Made by a program: the position numbers and the translations under genes. From Bacteroidetes bacterium UBA2322 (GTDB lineage Bacteria; Bacteroidota; Bacteroidia; Chitinophagales; UBA2359), in NCBI GenBank assembly GCA_002345145.1, contig DDVC01000136.1, forward strand, positions 1-7,803: a stretch of DNA of 7,803 nt, in the 5' to 3' direction. The notes below the pieces were generated by a model. The model did no database searches. It was not told the DNA's origin and saw only the letters and a list, made by a program, of their open reading frames with translations. Every line of letters starts with the position of its first letter. Within the stretch, counting starts at the first letter, position 1. Shown one piece after another: positions 7,074 to 7,803 of the stretch.

Positions 7074-7430
7074 TTAGCAATCTACCTTAATAGCGGAGTA
7101 GAGGATAAAAAGTTTTACCTTTTTTATTACCAATGCGGAAACGGGTAAAACTAAGCCGGAGGCATAAACCTGCGCCGGTAGGTGGGCAGTACAAACACCA
7201 ACACCCTCAACGGGAGGGTCTTCTTCGGTTTCGGTTATGGCGGGCGGGGGCGTATCGGCTAATATGGGCGCACTATTTGTGGCAATGCCCTGTTGGTTGG
7301 GCGCTTTGCCATCAGCCCATAGCATTGCTTGCTGTTGCAGGGTTTCAGCCTTTGCATGGTTTAAATAGACCGGCGTTTTAGCAAACCCCAGCGCTATTAG
7401 AAGATAAAAAAACAGGCGCATTGCAACCAT
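7074..7430 (-). CDS. Small hypothetical protein with N-terminal signal-like segment
   Basis: A 118-residue frame from ATG at 7430. A second ATG three codons on, at 7421, starts MRLFFYLLIALGFAKT and may be the true start. The first about 20-25 residues form a signal peptide or membrane anchor, so export is likely. The middle (about 45-75) is Pro/Glu/Thr-rich and disordered-looking (ADTPPPAITETEEDPP). The end is moderately hydrophobic with a lysine pair (LVLPVSALVIKKVK) and finishes in a Cys. Such small signal-plus-proline-rich proteins are frequent in Bacteroidota, but I recognise no family. It ends 383 bases ahead of the sulP start on the same strand and is probably a separate transcript. The well-placed -7 box upstream supports real expression. 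An alternative is a decayed fragment of a longer protein. Confidence 0.5.
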   Translation of the reverse strand: MVAMRLFFYLLIALGFAKTPVYLNHAKAETLQQQAMLWADGKAPNQQGIATNSAPILADTPPPAITETEEDPPVEGVGVCTAHLPAQVYASGLVLPVSALVIKKVKLFILYSAIKVDC

Positions 7431-7456
7431 CACAATTACTTGCCGATATTATGGGG

Positions 7457-7464
7457 CAAATATA
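7457..7464 (-). promoter_or_regulatory. Bacteroidota-type -7 promoter box for the small hypothetical gene
   Basis: The minus strand reads TATATTTG, a perfect match to the Bacteroidota primary sigma -7 consensus TAnnTTTG. It sits 27 bases ahead of the ATG at 7430, leaving a short leader. No clear -33 TTG element is found at the expected 19-21-base distance, so the call rests on the -7 box and its placement. Confidence 0.45.
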
Positions 7465-7512
7465 CGAGCCAATAAAGATGCCTTGTGTGCTTTTTAACAG
7501 GAATTAACGGCA

Positions 7513-7614
7513 ATGCAGGCAAAAACTCCCAAAGTAGCTGTTTTATGCTCTAAAAAGGCAGCGCCCGGCACTCGTATTACAAACTTACTTACCGGTAACT
7601 GCCGAGAAGTTTAA
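7513..7614 (+). pseudogene. Possible severed 5' end of a formyltransferase-like gene
   Basis: An ATG opens 33 codons, beginning MQAKTPKVAVLCSKKAAPG, with a TAA at 7612-7614. The start has a gene-like character. A short polar lead is followed by a beta-strand (KVAVLCS) and a basic small-residue turn (KKAAPG), then a helix (TNLL). The pattern resembles the N-terminus of PurN-type formyltransferase-family proteins, which begin with a hydrophobic strand and an APG-like turn, but that match is from memory and tentative. It is divergent from the small hypothetical gene with an 82-base shared upstream region. Coding character stops abruptly at GTT-TAA, and the sequence beyond is AT-rich and unrelated in appearance. 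That would fit truncation by an insertion or deletion. It could also be a chance open frame. Confidence 0.3.
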
Positions 7615-7642
7615 TTAACCCGAAGTTGGAGTTTAAATTAAC
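7609..7642 (+). repeat. Imperfect AT-rich direct repeat at the end of the truncated frame
   Basis: GTTTAATTAAC (7609-7619) recurs as GTTTAAATTAAC (7631-7642), with one extra A and 11 bases between. It sits exactly where the 7513 frame ends, so it may mark a junction. AT-rich words of this kind also arise by chance. Confidence 0.3.
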
Positions 7643-7651
7643 ATAGGAGGC

Positions 7652-7798
7652 TTACGCTGCAAGTGTTTTGAGTATTTCTTTATTTCGAAGGAGTGGGTAG
7701 TAATGGTAAGCGGTATCGGAAAAATAAGAAATAAGCCCGATACCATTCTTAGAAACGGGGAGAGTCTGTAACCCTTTTAACACCTCTTTAACCAATAG
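7652..7798 (-). other. Short open stretch of unknown origin (possible gene or element remnant)
   Basis: On the minus strand 48 codons are open between a stop at 7801-7799 and a TAA at 7654-7652. They read for example VLKGLQTLPVSKNGIGLISY with a later YHYYPLLRNKEILKTLAA tail. The best internal start would be GTG (codon 6). A second minus frame over the same bases is also open for 38 codons from an ATG, so coding is ambiguous. I do not recognise a family. The protein-like composition without a proper start, at the edge of a disrupted neighbourhood, fits a remnant or part of a repeat element. The window ends before its context can be read. Confidence 0.25.
7702..7747. repeat. Inverted repeats at right edge
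   Basis: GGTATCGG (7712-7719) and CCGATACC (7737-7744) are perfect 8-base complements with a 17-base loop. A second pair, AATGGTA (7702-7708) with TACCATT (7741-7747), overlaps the right arm, so two alternative hairpins share it. There is no T run suitable for a terminator. It may be a transposon sub-end, a regulator site or an RNA hairpin. Confidence 0.5.
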
Positions 7799-7803
7799 TT
7801 ACA

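Overview
The window reads as a chromosomal segment of an uncultured Bacteroidota (formerly Bacteroidetes) bacterium. The support is indirect. The base composition is moderately AT-rich and the genes start without clear Shine-Dalgarno sequences. A perfect TAnnTTTG-type -7 box lies ahead of one gene, there is an Rpn/PD-(D/E)XK nuclease tail of the kind common in that phylum, and TAA is the preferred stop. No rRNA, tRNA or CRISPR array was seen.

Layout. The left edge (1-244, + strand) holds the C-terminal tail of an Rpn-type recombination-promoting nuclease / putative transposase. Its low-complexity QEGR repeat is encoded by a 12-base tandem repeat. A structured convergent intergenic region (245-510) follows, with a candidate bidirectional terminator. 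The core, about 6.2 kb on the minus strand, is a three-gene operon in transcription order sulP (6690-5080), dabA (4935-2401) and dabB (2388-511). Upstream of it lie a hairpin-rich leader, a stretch with no recognisable gene, and a small secreted-type hypothetical protein (7430-7074, minus). The right edge carries a divergent 33-codon gene start on the + strand. It may be a severed formyltransferase-like gene, and it abuts sequence that looks like an unrelated repeat or remnant.

How the genes work together. DabA (DUF2309/UPF0753, beta-carbonic-anhydrase-like) and DabB (NuoL/MrpA-like membrane subunit) are the two parts of the DAB inorganic-carbon uptake complex, called MpsAB in staphylococci. 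DabB is thought to supply cation-driven energy and DabA to convert CO2 to bicarbonate one way in the cytoplasm. The SulP-STAS protein ahead of them is, by context, a probable bicarbonate or other anion transporter. The operon would therefore pair a CO2-trapping pump with an anion permease. No RuBisCO or carboxysome gene is in view, so the carbon may serve carboxylases of a heterotroph rather than autotrophy.

The most striking observation is that sulP is interrupted at codon 77 by a single in-frame TGA, exactly where the family has the Gly of its GPAAG motif. The frame is otherwise perfect on both sides. This is a fresh nonsense mutation, a base-call error, or read-through, and raw reads can separate error from mutation. 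The DAB genes appear intact, with all four predicted zinc/active-site residues of DabA present.
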